Assembly: GCA_006383075.2 (NCBI GenBank)
Contig: SMNH02000004.1
Span: 124,001-188,000, forward strand
Length of the DNA stretch: 64,000 nucleotides
Reading direction: 5' to 3'
Origin: Kordia sp. TARA_039_SRF
GTDB taxonomy: Bacteria > Bacteroidota > Bacteroidia > Flavobacteriales > Flavobacteriaceae
Below, one piece after another: positions 48,009-54,790 of the stretch. The notes beneath the pieces were generated by a model. It made no database searches. It worked only from the letters and a program-made list of their open reading frames with translations, and was not told the origin of the DNA. A program made the position numbers and the translations under genes. Position 1 is the first letter of the stretch. Every line of letters begins with the position of its first letter.

Positions 48009-48567
48009 AGTGCTTCTCTTCTGCTCCAATAGTTGTTATTACTGCTGATAAGTTTTCTATACCTCTTTCGAGTGATGATACTCTCGCTTTGTAGAGAACA
48101 TTTGGTATTTGCTTTCCGCCCAACATTCCCCAAATATTGTTGAGTTGCTCAAAACTTGGTGAACATAATTCCATATTGAGTTCAATATCATCCTCATCTG
48201 CCGAAAACATAAATTTTCGTTGATTTTGAAAGAATTTAATGGTTTTGTAAATCACCGCTACTGCTTTGTCATATTGCAGCGTACAGGAAAACATAAGGTA
48301 ATAGTTGAGATGAATTTTTGGAAAACGTTTGTCCATTTTAAAAGTGCCACCACTTTCAACCAATCGCTGATTGGGAAAGTTTTTTAGCGTACTTTCTTCT
48401 TCTATACGGACAATTGTTATCAATAGATTGTCGCCTTCTATATCGCTTTCTTCCGAATCGATATCCGCTACGTTTTGCGCACCCAACTTCACCGTAATTC
48501 CTTCCAGCGTGTTGATGTAAGTGGCAAGTCCGTCAGCATTCAGCTTATCTACGAATTTATTGATCAT
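48001..48567 (-). CDS. DUF4255 (Pvc16 N-terminal) cap/tube-terminator protein
   Basis: 188 residues. It matches the DUF4255/Pvc16_N pattern: 'VDKLNADGLATYINTLEG', 'LLITIVRIEEESTLKN', 'IHLNYYLMFSCTL', 'YDKAVAVIYKTIKFFQNQ', 'LNMELCSPSFEQLNNIWGMLGGKQIPNVLYKARV' (in part). In PVC and Afp this protein caps the tube end and stops sheath growth. It is the first gene of the ~30-kb operon and overlaps the next gene by eight bases. Confidence 0.9.
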   Translation of the reverse strand: MINKFVDKLNADGLATYINTLEGITVKLGAQNVADIDSEESDIEGDNLLITIVRIEEESTLKNFPNQRLVESGGTFKMDKRFPKIHLNYYLMFSCTLQYDKAVAVIYKTIKFFQNQRKFMFSADEDDIELNMELCSPSFEQLNNIWGMLGGKQIPNVLYKARVSSLERGIENLSAVITTIGAEEKHYE

Positions 48568-48590
48568 ATTTGCCTAATTGATTATGAAAA

Positions 48591-48598
48591 CAAATCTA
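48591..48598 (-). promoter_or_regulatory. Candidate -7 box of the eCIS operon promoter
   Basis: On the minus strand the bases read TAGATTTG, a full match to the Bacteroidota TAnnTTTG box, 24 bases upstream of the DUF4255 start codon. No convincing TTTG -33 box stands 18-20 bases further up, so an activator may be needed. Confidence 0.5.
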
Positions 48599-48645
48599 GA
48601 TATCGTAGTGACGTTTTTATAGAGTCTATTCGCTAATTTGCCACG

Positions 48646-48704
48646 GGAAAAACACGGTTTTTATTTTGGGTGAAAAAACTTTTGTTATAGCGGAAAAACA
48701 CGGT
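48646..48704. repeat. Pair of 13-bp direct repeats upstream of the eCIS promoter
   Basis: GGAAAAACACGGT occurs exactly at 48646-48658 and 48692-48704, 46 bases apart. The pair lies roughly 50-110 bases upstream of the candidate -7 box, which is a plausible place for an activator or repressor of the operon. Confidence 0.55.
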
Positions 48705-48761
48705 GCTTTTGTATTGTTATTTTTGTGGGAATTTTGAGAGACGAACTTCTTTAACATAGAA

Positions 48762-48784
48762 AAGTCGCTTTATGCAAGCGACTT
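48762..48784 (-). terminator. Hairpin terminator of tmk
   Basis: A perfect 9-bp stem, AAGTCGCTT (48762-48770) and AAGCGACTT (48776-48784), has a 5-nt loop. On the minus strand a short T tract follows. It lies 24 bases beyond the tmk stop codon and separates tmk from the eCIS promoter. Confidence 0.65.
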
Positions 48785-48808
48785 AAACGAAGTTTTATGT
48801 TATTCTTT

Positions 48809-49438
48809 TCAGGAAGCGTTGAGCTCTTTTTGGATGACATCCCAAAGCGCTTCAGTGACATTTTCGGGAGTTTCATCACCGTTTACTTTGACAATGTGTT
48901 CTTCCTGTTGTAATTTTTCAAACGCTCGTACGTATTGTGATTGTACTGCTTTGAGATTGTCGAGTGTTTCGTAAATTTCCACAGTTTCTCGATTCGCGTT
49001 GATGCGCTGCATTGCCACTTCGGGAGAAACATCTACAAAGATATTTACTGTAGGTTTTAGAATGTTAGCTGCCATTTGATTGGACGCAATTACCCAATCC
49101 ATATCTAAATGTGCGCCGTGATATGCATACGAAGAAAAGTAGTATCTGTCTGTAATAACAATATATCCTTCTGCTAGTTTTTTGAGAATTCCTTCCGTTT
49201 CATGCAAAATATGGTCGAGTCTGTCTGCCGCAAATAATGCTGCAATCACTTTTTCGTCTGCTTTTTCTTTTCCGCCAAGAATGCTTCTAATCATTTTACC
49301 TATGCGCATGTCGGTTGGTTCAAAGGTAAGATAGACTTTGTGACCTTCGGCTTCTAAACGTTTGGCAATGTTTTTAGCTTGTGTACTTTTGCCGCTTCCG
49401 TCAATTCCTTCTATGGCAATGAATATATTGTTTTTCAT
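48809..49438 (-). CDS. tmk: Thymidylate kinase
   Basis: 209 residues, standard length. It has the P-loop 'IEGIDGSGKSTQAKNIAKRL', the DR(Y/F) motif 'VITDRYYFSSYAYHGA', and 'LKPTVNIFVDVSPEVAMQRI'. It phosphorylates dTMP to dTDP in the cytoplasm. It lies 73 bases downstream of the response regulator gene and is likely transcribed from a TATCTTTA-type box (minus strand) near 49464-49471 or by read-through. It is a housekeeping gene, not part of the eCIS operon. Confidence 0.96.
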   Translation of the reverse strand: MKNNIFIAIEGIDGSGKSTQAKNIAKRLEAEGHKVYLTFEPTDMRIGKMIRSILGGKEKADEKVIAALFAADRLDHILHETEGILKKLAEGYIVITDRYYFSSYAYHGAHLDMDWVIASNQMAANILKPTVNIFVDVSPEVAMQRINANRETVEIYETLDNLKAVQSQYVRAFEKLQQEEHIVKVNGDETPENVTEALWDVIQKELNAS

Positions 49439-49511
49439 GAACTATTGATTCTGCCGTCAAAAGTAAAGATAATCTAGCAGATTCTTTAAAAGCTATCACA
49501 TTTAAACTTTT

Positions 49512-50192
49512 TTAAAAGTCAGGCGATAGTTCGATAAGCTTTTTTTGAATGCCGTAAATAACCAAACCCGCTACGTTTTTAGACTCCGTTTTGAGCAAAA
49601 GATTATTACGATGTCCTTCAACCGTCCGTGGACTGATAAATAGTTTGTCAGCAATTTCGTTAGTAGTATATTGATTACAGATGAGTTCTAAGATTTCTTT
49701 TTCGCGTTTGGTGAGTAAGTTGTTGTCCAAATCGCTTTTGATACGTTTGCTTTTTGCAGAAAGTAGATTTTCATGAATGATTTTTAACACGCGTTCGTCA
49801 TAGTAGAAACCTTTGTCATATACTTCATTTATGGTGTGCACCACGACTTTTGGCGAGGTGTTTTTGAGTAAATACGAAGACGCACCAACATCTATCATGT
49901 TTGTAATGAATGACTTACCATCATAACTTGTTACCGCGATGACTTTGATTTCTGGATATTCTTTTTGAAGTATTTTGGTACATTCTACACCATTGAGTGA
50001 TGGCATTTTTAAGTCCATCAGAATCACATCTGGTTTTTCGGGTGCTATTTTTAGTTTTTCGAGCAAATCCGTACCATTTTCTGCTTCAAAGATGATTTCA
50101 AAGTTTTTTACACGCGTGAGTATGAACGACATTCCTGCTCTAAACAATGCTTCATCGTCTGCAATGGCTATTTTTATGATTGGTGTATCCAT
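49512..50192 (-). CDS. NarL/FixJ-type response regulator
   Basis: 226 residues. The receiver domain covers about 1-125, with acidic pocket 'ADDE', phosphoacceptor Asp60 in 'VILMDLKMPS', and the conserved Thr and Lys ('VTSYDG', 'YLLKNTSP'). The LuxR-type HTH is at about 155-220 ('LTKREKEILELICNQYTTNEIADKLFISPRTVEGHRNNLLLKT' pattern). It is co-transcribed with the histidine kinase gene 11 bases upstream. It sits next to the eCIS operon; regulation of that operon is possible but unproven. Confidence 0.95.
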   Translation of the reverse strand: MDTPIIKIAIADDEALFRAGMSFILTRVKNFEIIFEAENGTDLLEKLKIAPEKPDVILMDLKMPSLNGVECTKILQKEYPEIKVIAVTSYDGKSFITNMIDVGASSYLLKNTSPKVVVHTINEVYDKGFYYDERVLKIIHENLLSAKSKRIKSDLDNNLLTKREKEILELICNQYTTNEIADKLFISPRTVEGHRNNLLLKTESKNVAGLVIYGIQKKLIELSPDF

Positions 50193-50203
50193 GGTGTTGT
50201 GAT

Positions 50204-50998
50204 TTATATGGTAATTTCTACTTCTACTCCTTTTTGTTTTTCGCTGCGATAGCTGATTTCCCCTTGTAGCAAAGAAACCCTACTTTCAATATTTCGCAGT
50301 CCAAGTCCTTTTTGAACGCCTATTTTTTCAACATCAAACCCTAATCCGTCATCTTTGTAATGTAAAAATAAGTTTTCTTTAGTAGGATTGAAATTTAATT
50401 CGATGCCTTTTGCCTTTCCGTGTCGCATAGAATTGTTCATGAGTTCTTGTACTATTCTGAACACATGCAGTTCATTATCTTGAGAAAGTCGCCCAGCTTC
50501 ATAGTCAATTTTATAACAAACAGTTACTTTTTTGCTATTGTTAAATTCGTCACACAATTCTTCCAAAGCTGCACCAAGTCCGAACTTTTCAAGAATTGGC
50601 GGTAATAAGTTATGTGCAATTTTACGAGAACTTTCAATCGTTTTATTCGTCACTTTCAGCATGTGATGAATGATTTCTTCTGTTTCTTGTGGAGTCACAT
50701 TTTCTTCCTCCAAGAGAAAATTCGCGCTCAGCGACACTACATTTAATTTTGCGCTAATAGCATCGTGTAAATCTTGTGCAATTCGATTGCGTTCTGCTTC
50801 TTGCGCTACAATCGTTGCTTTGAGCATTTCCTTTTGATGATTGAGCTCTAGTGTTTTTTTCTCTAATTCTTTTTGGATGATTTTTTTTCGCGATAAGTAA
50901 AAAAACAAAATTAACGTCAACGCCATCACCAACATCAGTATAGCGCCCAAAATAACTATTGTTATAAATTTAGTATCTCCTGAAAAAAGTTCGTCCAT
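50204..50998 (-). CDS. Sensor histidine kinase, LiaS/NarX type (HisKA_3)
   Basis: 264 residues. One membrane helix at about 12-36 is followed by a coiled coil. The dimerisation box 'ERNRIAQDLHDAISAKLNVVSL' pattern has the phospho-acceptor His78. The ATPase domain has an N-box 'IVQELMNNSMRHGKA', 'DDGLGFD' and 'GLGLRNIESRV'. There is almost no extracytoplasmic region, so signal input probably comes from the neighbouring membrane protein or from the membrane itself. It forms a two-component system with the response regulator immediately downstream. Confidence 0.94.
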   Translation of the reverse strand: MDELFSGDTKFITIVILGAILMLVMALTLILFFYLSRKKIIQKELEKKTLELNHQKEMLKATIVAQEAERNRIAQDLHDAISAKLNVVSLSANFLLEEENVTPQETEEIIHHMLKVTNKTIESSRKIAHNLLPPILEKFGLGAALEELCDEFNNSKKVTVCYKIDYEAGRLSQDNELHVFRIVQELMNNSMRHGKAKGIELNFNPTKENLFLHYKDDGLGFDVEKIGVQKGLGLRNIESRVSLLQGEISYRSEKQKGVEVEITI

Positions 50999-51012
50999 TA
51001 TCTAATGTTAGG

Positions 51013-51603
51013 TTATTTTTTCTTAAAATTACGAAACCATTCTATGGAAATTAGGATTTGATATACCAAATATAGCACTACATTCATAAACCAAACCAAA
51101 TGATTGATTGACGGATCGAGTTCTGTCATGATATTTCCTGAACAAAAAATCAGCGTACTACTCAATACGTAGATAAAAATTCCCGAATTGATATAGGTGA
51201 ATTTTTTGACTTCACTCAACGAATTGTAAAAATGAATAATACTGTAAAAAACTATGGTTAATGATGTTAATAGGATTTCTGTCAAATTGAATCGATACAA
51301 CAATTGCGGCATCAAATACGATTGAATAGTCAGTAATACAATCACAGAAACTAAAATGATAGCAACCAATAGCTTTTGTGCTTTGCTTTTAAACAATGAA
51401 TGATAAAAGAAACTTAACAATATAAATTGCGTTATGAGATAGTAATGTGTGAGATGTAAATTATTCACACTATTATACCATAACCAAAAAGTAGCTACTT
51501 GAATGATTCCCATTCCTAACAAGTACCATGAAAACAGTTTAGCACTTACTCCATTTGAAGAATAAGTGCTAAAAAAAAGTATGATATTTAATAACAATAT
51601 CAA
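51013..51603 (-). CDS. Unknown multi-pass membrane protein linked to the two-component system
   Basis: About 196 residues with six to seven hydrophobic helices. The gene ends 14 bases before the histidine kinase start, so it likely belongs to the same operon and may serve as its sensor. There is no ATG near the N-terminus. The first TTG in frame (51603) starts inside the first membrane helix, and the frame stays open upstream to 51648. The true start may therefore be an earlier non-ATG codon such as ATT at 51633, which would restore the sequence AIQDILAYTGYL before the helix. The family was not recognised. Confidence 0.7.
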   Translation of the reverse strand: MILLLNIILFFSTYSSNGVSAKLFSWYLLGMGIIQVATFWLWYNSVNNLHLTHYYLITQFILLSFFYHSLFKSKAQKLLVAIILVSVIVLLTIQSYLMPQLLYRFNLTEILLTSLTIVFYSIIHFYNSLSEVKKFTYINSGIFIYVLSSTLIFCSGNIMTELDPSINHLVWFMNVVLYLVYQILISIEWFRNFKKK

Positions 51604-51657
51604 ATATCCTGTATATGCTAGAATATCTTGAATAGCGCTATTACTTTTTTAGAATTA

Positions 51658-52026
51658 TTATTTCTTTAATCCATACAATGGACTGCTTGTATCACACGTA
51701 GTTGGACATGGTTGTGAAAAGTCATACAATCCTGTATTTACAGAACCATCGCTATCCTCACAACCTTCACCAGCTGCCTTGTAGATAATATCTTCTCCTT
51801 CTGCGTTTACGCCAACAATTACTAAATGTGGTTGATGTCCGTCAGTATCGTCAACTCCAATATATGCTCTAATATTTGCAACGCCAGGTTCTGCAATAAC
51901 TTCTTTTAAATCTGCTAATGGAATTAAAAAACCTTTCAAATCTTCATGATCTGTAAAAGTCCCGCCTTGGGCTCTCCATGCTGTAGTCCAATCGACTGCT
52001 TTTTGTAGACAAATAGTGTTTACCAT
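51658..52026 (-). CDS. Small unknown cytosolic protein
   Basis: 122 residues starting MVNTICLQKAVDWTTAWRAQ. It has no signal peptide. An acidic middle ('IGVDDTDGHQPHLVIVGVNAEGEDI') precedes a Cys-containing tail with 'PCPTTC'. The first gene of a probable operon with the membrane protein (54 bases downstream), kinase and regulator. I do not recognise the family; I recall similar small proteins in flavobacterial genomes only as hypotheticals. Confidence 0.7.
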   Translation of the reverse strand: MVNTICLQKAVDWTTAWRAQGGTFTDHEDLKGFLIPLADLKEVIAEPGVANIRAYIGVDDTDGHQPHLVIVGVNAEGEDIIYKAAGEGCEDSDGSVNTGLYDFSQPCPTTCDTSSPLYGLKK

Positions 52027-52200
52027 AATAGTTAAATTTTAGTAGTTAGTTTGGCTTAAAAATAGTAAAATATATCTTTTTACATTCCATGACTTACGTC
52101 AAATATTTTCTTTTTATATAGAATTACGTATTTCTACCTGATTTTAATTTTAAGTAATAAGCCCATGATGATATTGACGCATTACTTATATTTTTGAGAC

Positions 52201-52230
52201 ATTGGCATTAAATAAAAAATGCTATCTTTA
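52201..52230 (+). promoter_or_regulatory. Promoter of the tail-collar gene pair
   Basis: ATTGG (52201-52205) stands 18 bases upstream of TATCTTTA (52223-52230), close to the Bacteroidota TTTG-N18/19-TAnnTTTG pattern. It lies 28 bases before the ATG at 52259 and shows that an upstream in-frame TTG is not the start. Confidence 0.6.
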
Positions 52231-52258
52231 TTCTTTTAACCTTATAAACTATATTATT

Positions 52259-52837
52259 ATGGATCCATTTATCGGAGAAATTGTTATGTTCGGAGGAAAT
52301 TTTGCACCACGCGGTTGGGCATTTTGTCAGGGACAATTATTAGCTATCTCATCGCACTCAGCGTTGTTTTCTATTTTAGGGACAACCTATGGCGGAGATG
52401 GTAGAACTACATTTGCTTTACCTGATTTACGAGGTAGAACAGCTATTCAGCCAGGAACAGGACCTGGATTATCTACCATAAAACTAGGACAAAGAGGCGG
52501 TGCTGAATACCATACGTTGAATGTTTTAGAAATGCCAAATCACTCTCATAATGTAACTTTTTCTGGGGGAAGTGTAAACGCTGCTGTTAGTATTCCAGCC
52601 TCATCAGATGAAGGTACTAGTGATGAAGCTGAAAATAATGTTCTTGCCACAGGTATTGATAAATTATATGCTTCTTCAAGTGCCGCAGATACTAATTTGG
52701 CACCTTCTCAGGCTCCTTTATCTGGGTCAGTCAATAGTTTAGCAACAGGAGGTAATCAATCTTTCTATATAAGAAATCCTTTTGAGGGAATCAACTTTAT
52801 CATTGCTATGGTTGGAGTATACCCATCTAGAAGCTAA
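52259..52837 (+). CDS. Phage tail-collar domain protein (MdpB-like), copy 1
   Basis: 192 residues starting MDPFIGEIVMFGGNFAPRGW, the standard start of the tail-collar/microcystin-dependent protein family, continuing 'FCQGQLLAISSHSALFSILGTTYGGDGRTTFALPDLRGR' (pattern). The C-terminus ends 'PFEGINFIIAMVGVYPSRS'. The start is fixed by homology with the paralogue 49 bases downstream and by the promoter position. Tail-collar proteins form short fibres in phages; standalone Bacteroidota versions are of unknown role. The gene lies about 3.7 kb beyond the eCIS operon and on the opposite strand, so a link to the particle is possible but not shown. Confidence 0.9.
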   Translation: MDPFIGEIVMFGGNFAPRGWAFCQGQLLAISSHSALFSILGTTYGGDGRTTFALPDLRGRTAIQPGTGPGLSTIKLGQRGGAEYHTLNVLEMPNHSHNVTFSGGSVNAAVSIPASSDEGTSDEAENNVLATGIDKLYASSSAADTNLAPSQAPLSGSVNSLATGGNQSFYIRNPFEGINFIIAMVGVYPSRS

Positions 52838-52885
52838 GCAACGTTAGCAGCAAAATCGAATTAATTAACATTAAAACAATATATT

Positions 52886-53464
52886 ATGAATCCATTTTTA
52901 GCGCAAATAGTGATGTTTGCTGGAAATTTTGCTCCAAGAGGATGGGCGCTTTGTGAAGGTCAATTGTTACCTATATCACAAAACCAAGCGTTATTTTCTC
53001 TCTTAGGAACTACCTACGGTGGAGACGGAAGAACAACTTTCGCTCTTCCAGATTTACGAGGAAGAAGTCCTATTCAACAAGGTCATGGTCCAGGTCTTTC
53101 CGATATCAAATTAGGTCAGAGAGGTGGTATTGAAACAAAAACTCTTACTTTAATGGAATTACCAAACCACTTTCACACAGTAAATCTTTCGGGAGGAACT
53201 GTTAATGCTTCTGTAAGTATTCCTGCGTCATCAGACGAGGGTACTAGTGACGAGGCAGAAAATAATGTTCTTGCAACTGGTATTGATAAGTTATATGCTG
53301 CTTCAAGTGCTGCAGATACTAACTTAGCACCTTCTCTAGCTCCTATTTCTGGGGCTGTTAATAGTGCATCAAGCGGTAATGGTCAAGCTTTTAATATTAG
53401 AAATCCATTTTTAGGTATTAATTATATTATAGCTTTACAAGGAGTTTTTCCTTCTAGAAGTTAA
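52886..53464 (+). CDS. Phage tail-collar domain protein (MdpB-like), copy 2
   Basis: 192 residues, same length and layout as the preceding gene (MNPFLAQIVMFAGNFAPRGW...). The central segment 'VSIPASSDEGTSDEAENNVL' and its continuation are almost identical in both copies, while the C-terminal parts differ more. There is no promoter box in the 48-base gap, so the two form one operon. A strong terminator follows. Recent tandem duplication with conversion or selection on the central region is likely. Confidence 0.9.
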   Translation: MNPFLAQIVMFAGNFAPRGWALCEGQLLPISQNQALFSLLGTTYGGDGRTTFALPDLRGRSPIQQGHGPGLSDIKLGQRGGIETKTLTLMELPNHFHTVNLSGGTVNASVSIPASSDEGTSDEAENNVLATGIDKLYAASSAADTNLAPSLAPISGAVNSASSGNGQAFNIRNPFLGINYIIALQGVFPSRS

Positions 53465-53470
53465 TTTTAA

Positions 53471-53515
53471 TTGCATTAAGATATTGTAAATAATATCTTA
53501 ATGCAAACTTTTTTT
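53471..53515 (+). terminator. Terminator of the tail-collar operon
   Basis: A perfect 15-bp stem, TTGCATTAAGATATT (53471-53485) and AATATCTTAATGCAA (53492-53506), has a 6-nt loop and is followed by T7. Confidence 0.88.
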
Positions 53516-53517
53516 CG

Positions 53518-53524
53518 TACTTTG
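53518..53524 (+). promoter_or_regulatory. -7 box of the T9SS-protein gene at 53548
   Basis: TACTTTG is a perfect TAnnTTTG-type box directly after the terminator and 23 bases before the ATG. The -33 box would overlap the terminator stem. Confidence 0.55.
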
Positions 53525-53547
53525 CGAGAAAAATAAACTACTCAATT

Positions 53548-54522
53548 ATGAATAAAAAATTACTTTTTATAGCCTTATTTTTGGCTTTCTTTACACAAAT
53601 AACTTACGCCCAATGGGCTTTAGGCGATATTGCCTTTACTGGATATCAAGGAGATAATTCTGGAAATCCTGGGGGTGAAGAAGATGAATTTACATTTGTA
53701 CTGCTTAGAGATGTCGTAGCGGGTGAACAAATCAGTTTTACTGAAAATGGTTGGCTAGCTGCTGGTGGGTTCCGCACAGGAGAAAATACTTGCACCTTAG
53801 AATTTACGGCGCCGTTGAATTGTGGAACTCAAATTTCAATTGCTAGACTTCCGTTTGTTGCTATTGAAGATGATGGAGGAATGAGTGCTGGTATTTTAAC
53901 TGGTTCTGGTTTAAATTTTGCTACTGGTGGTGATCAAATTTTTGCATATGATCCTGCCAACACACCAAGTGCAGGAAACGAGTCAGGTTTTATTGCAGCT
54001 ATTCACATGAACGGTGGTTGGGATCCAGATGCTACAAGTTCTACTACTTCGGCTCAACCAGCTATCTTTGCATCGAACCCTAATACATCAATCGCTATTG
54101 ACCCTGAAGTAGATAATGCAGTTTATAATTGTACTGATTTAGAAGATGATGACGTTAATGTATTAAGAGCAGCTATTCATGATCCTGCAAATTGGAACAC
54201 AAATAACTCTACACCGTTTGATCAACCTGCCTGTGGAGCAATTTCTTGTACTACACTTTCAAGTGAAGTTTTTGGTACAAATGACCCTAAATCGTTTGTA
54301 GTATTCCCGAATCCTTCTAATGGAAATTTTACGATTAAGAATCCAGGAATCCCATTACAAAGTGTTATTGTATCTGACCTTAATGGTCGTACACTTAAAA
54401 CATACGAGTTTGGTGGAATTAGACAAAGTAAAGATATTCAGCTAAATTTAGGAACTGGAGTTTATTTTGTTCAAATGAATTCTGATACAACTACAGTAAC
54501 TGAAAAAGTTGTCATCAAGTAA
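53548..54522 (+). CDS. Secreted lamin-tail-like protein with T9SS sorting domain
   Basis: 324 residues with signal peptide MNKKLLFIALFLAFFTQITYAQ. The mature region ('LGDIAFTGYQGDN', 'FTFVLLRDVVAGEQISFTENGW', 'GDQIFAYD') resembles a beta-sandwich domain that often accompanies extracellular nucleases and lamin-tail-like proteins. The end is a type A T9SS sorting domain ('FPNPSNGNFTIK', 'SDLNGRTLKTYE', 'GVYFVQMNSD...EKVVIK'). It should be exported to the surface or medium. A terminator follows immediately. Confidence 0.85.
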   Translation: MNKKLLFIALFLAFFTQITYAQWALGDIAFTGYQGDNSGNPGGEEDEFTFVLLRDVVAGEQISFTENGWLAAGGFRTGENTCTLEFTAPLNCGTQISIARLPFVAIEDDGGMSAGILTGSGLNFATGGDQIFAYDPANTPSAGNESGFIAAIHMNGGWDPDATSSTTSAQPAIFASNPNTSIAIDPEVDNAVYNCTDLEDDDVNVLRAAIHDPANWNTNNSTPFDQPACGAISCTTLSSEVFGTNDPKSFVVFPNPSNGNFTIKNPGIPLQSVIVSDLNGRTLKTYEFGGIRQSKDIQLNLGTGVYFVQMNSDTTTVTEKVVIK

Positions 54523-54544
54523 ATTCTTGATTATACAATATTTG

Positions 54545-54573
54545 AAAGCCGTTTCTGTTGAAACGGCTTTTTT
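54545..54573 (+). terminator. Terminator of the T9SS-protein gene
   Basis: A perfect 11-bp stem, AAAGCCGTTTC (54545-54555) and GAAACGGCTTT (54560-54570), has a TGTT loop and a T tract. It starts 23 bases after the stop codon. Confidence 0.92.
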
Positions 54574-54733
54574 ATGCGCTTTTAATTATTTGTTTCTTAG
54601 TAGCATCTAATTTTATACGTTCCGAGTTGCTTCAAACCGTACGAAAACAAAGAGAATGGCTTTTATGTTATATAATGTTCCTATAGATATCTGATTTTGC
54701 TCTGAAGCGATTTCCAAATCTCACGGAAGTGAA

Positions 54734-54764
54734 ATAAAAAAACGAGCACTTATTAGCACTCGTT
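54734..54764 (-). terminator. Terminator of the DUF885 gene
   Basis: A stem of AACGAG (54741-54746) and CTCGTT (54759-54764) is followed on the minus strand by a run of seven T. It lies 26 bases beyond the stop codon of the DUF885 gene. Confidence 0.6.
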
Positions 54765-54790
54765 TGTTATTATTTTGTATGAAGATTGAA

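Noticed and set aside
18321-48567. Type VI secretion system (including Bacteroidota T6SSiii/iv)
   Set aside because: No TssJ, TssL, TssM, TssB/TssC pair or ClpV is present, whereas DUF4255, CIS tape-measure, LysM and PVC15-type ATPase genes are, which marks an eCIS.
18321-48567. Contractile-tailed prophage or R-type tailocin
   Set aside because: No capsid, portal, terminase, integrase, holin or repressor genes are seen, and the ATPase, DUF4255 and DUF5908 genes are eCIS markers. The region beyond the window is not needed for this since both operon ends are inside it.
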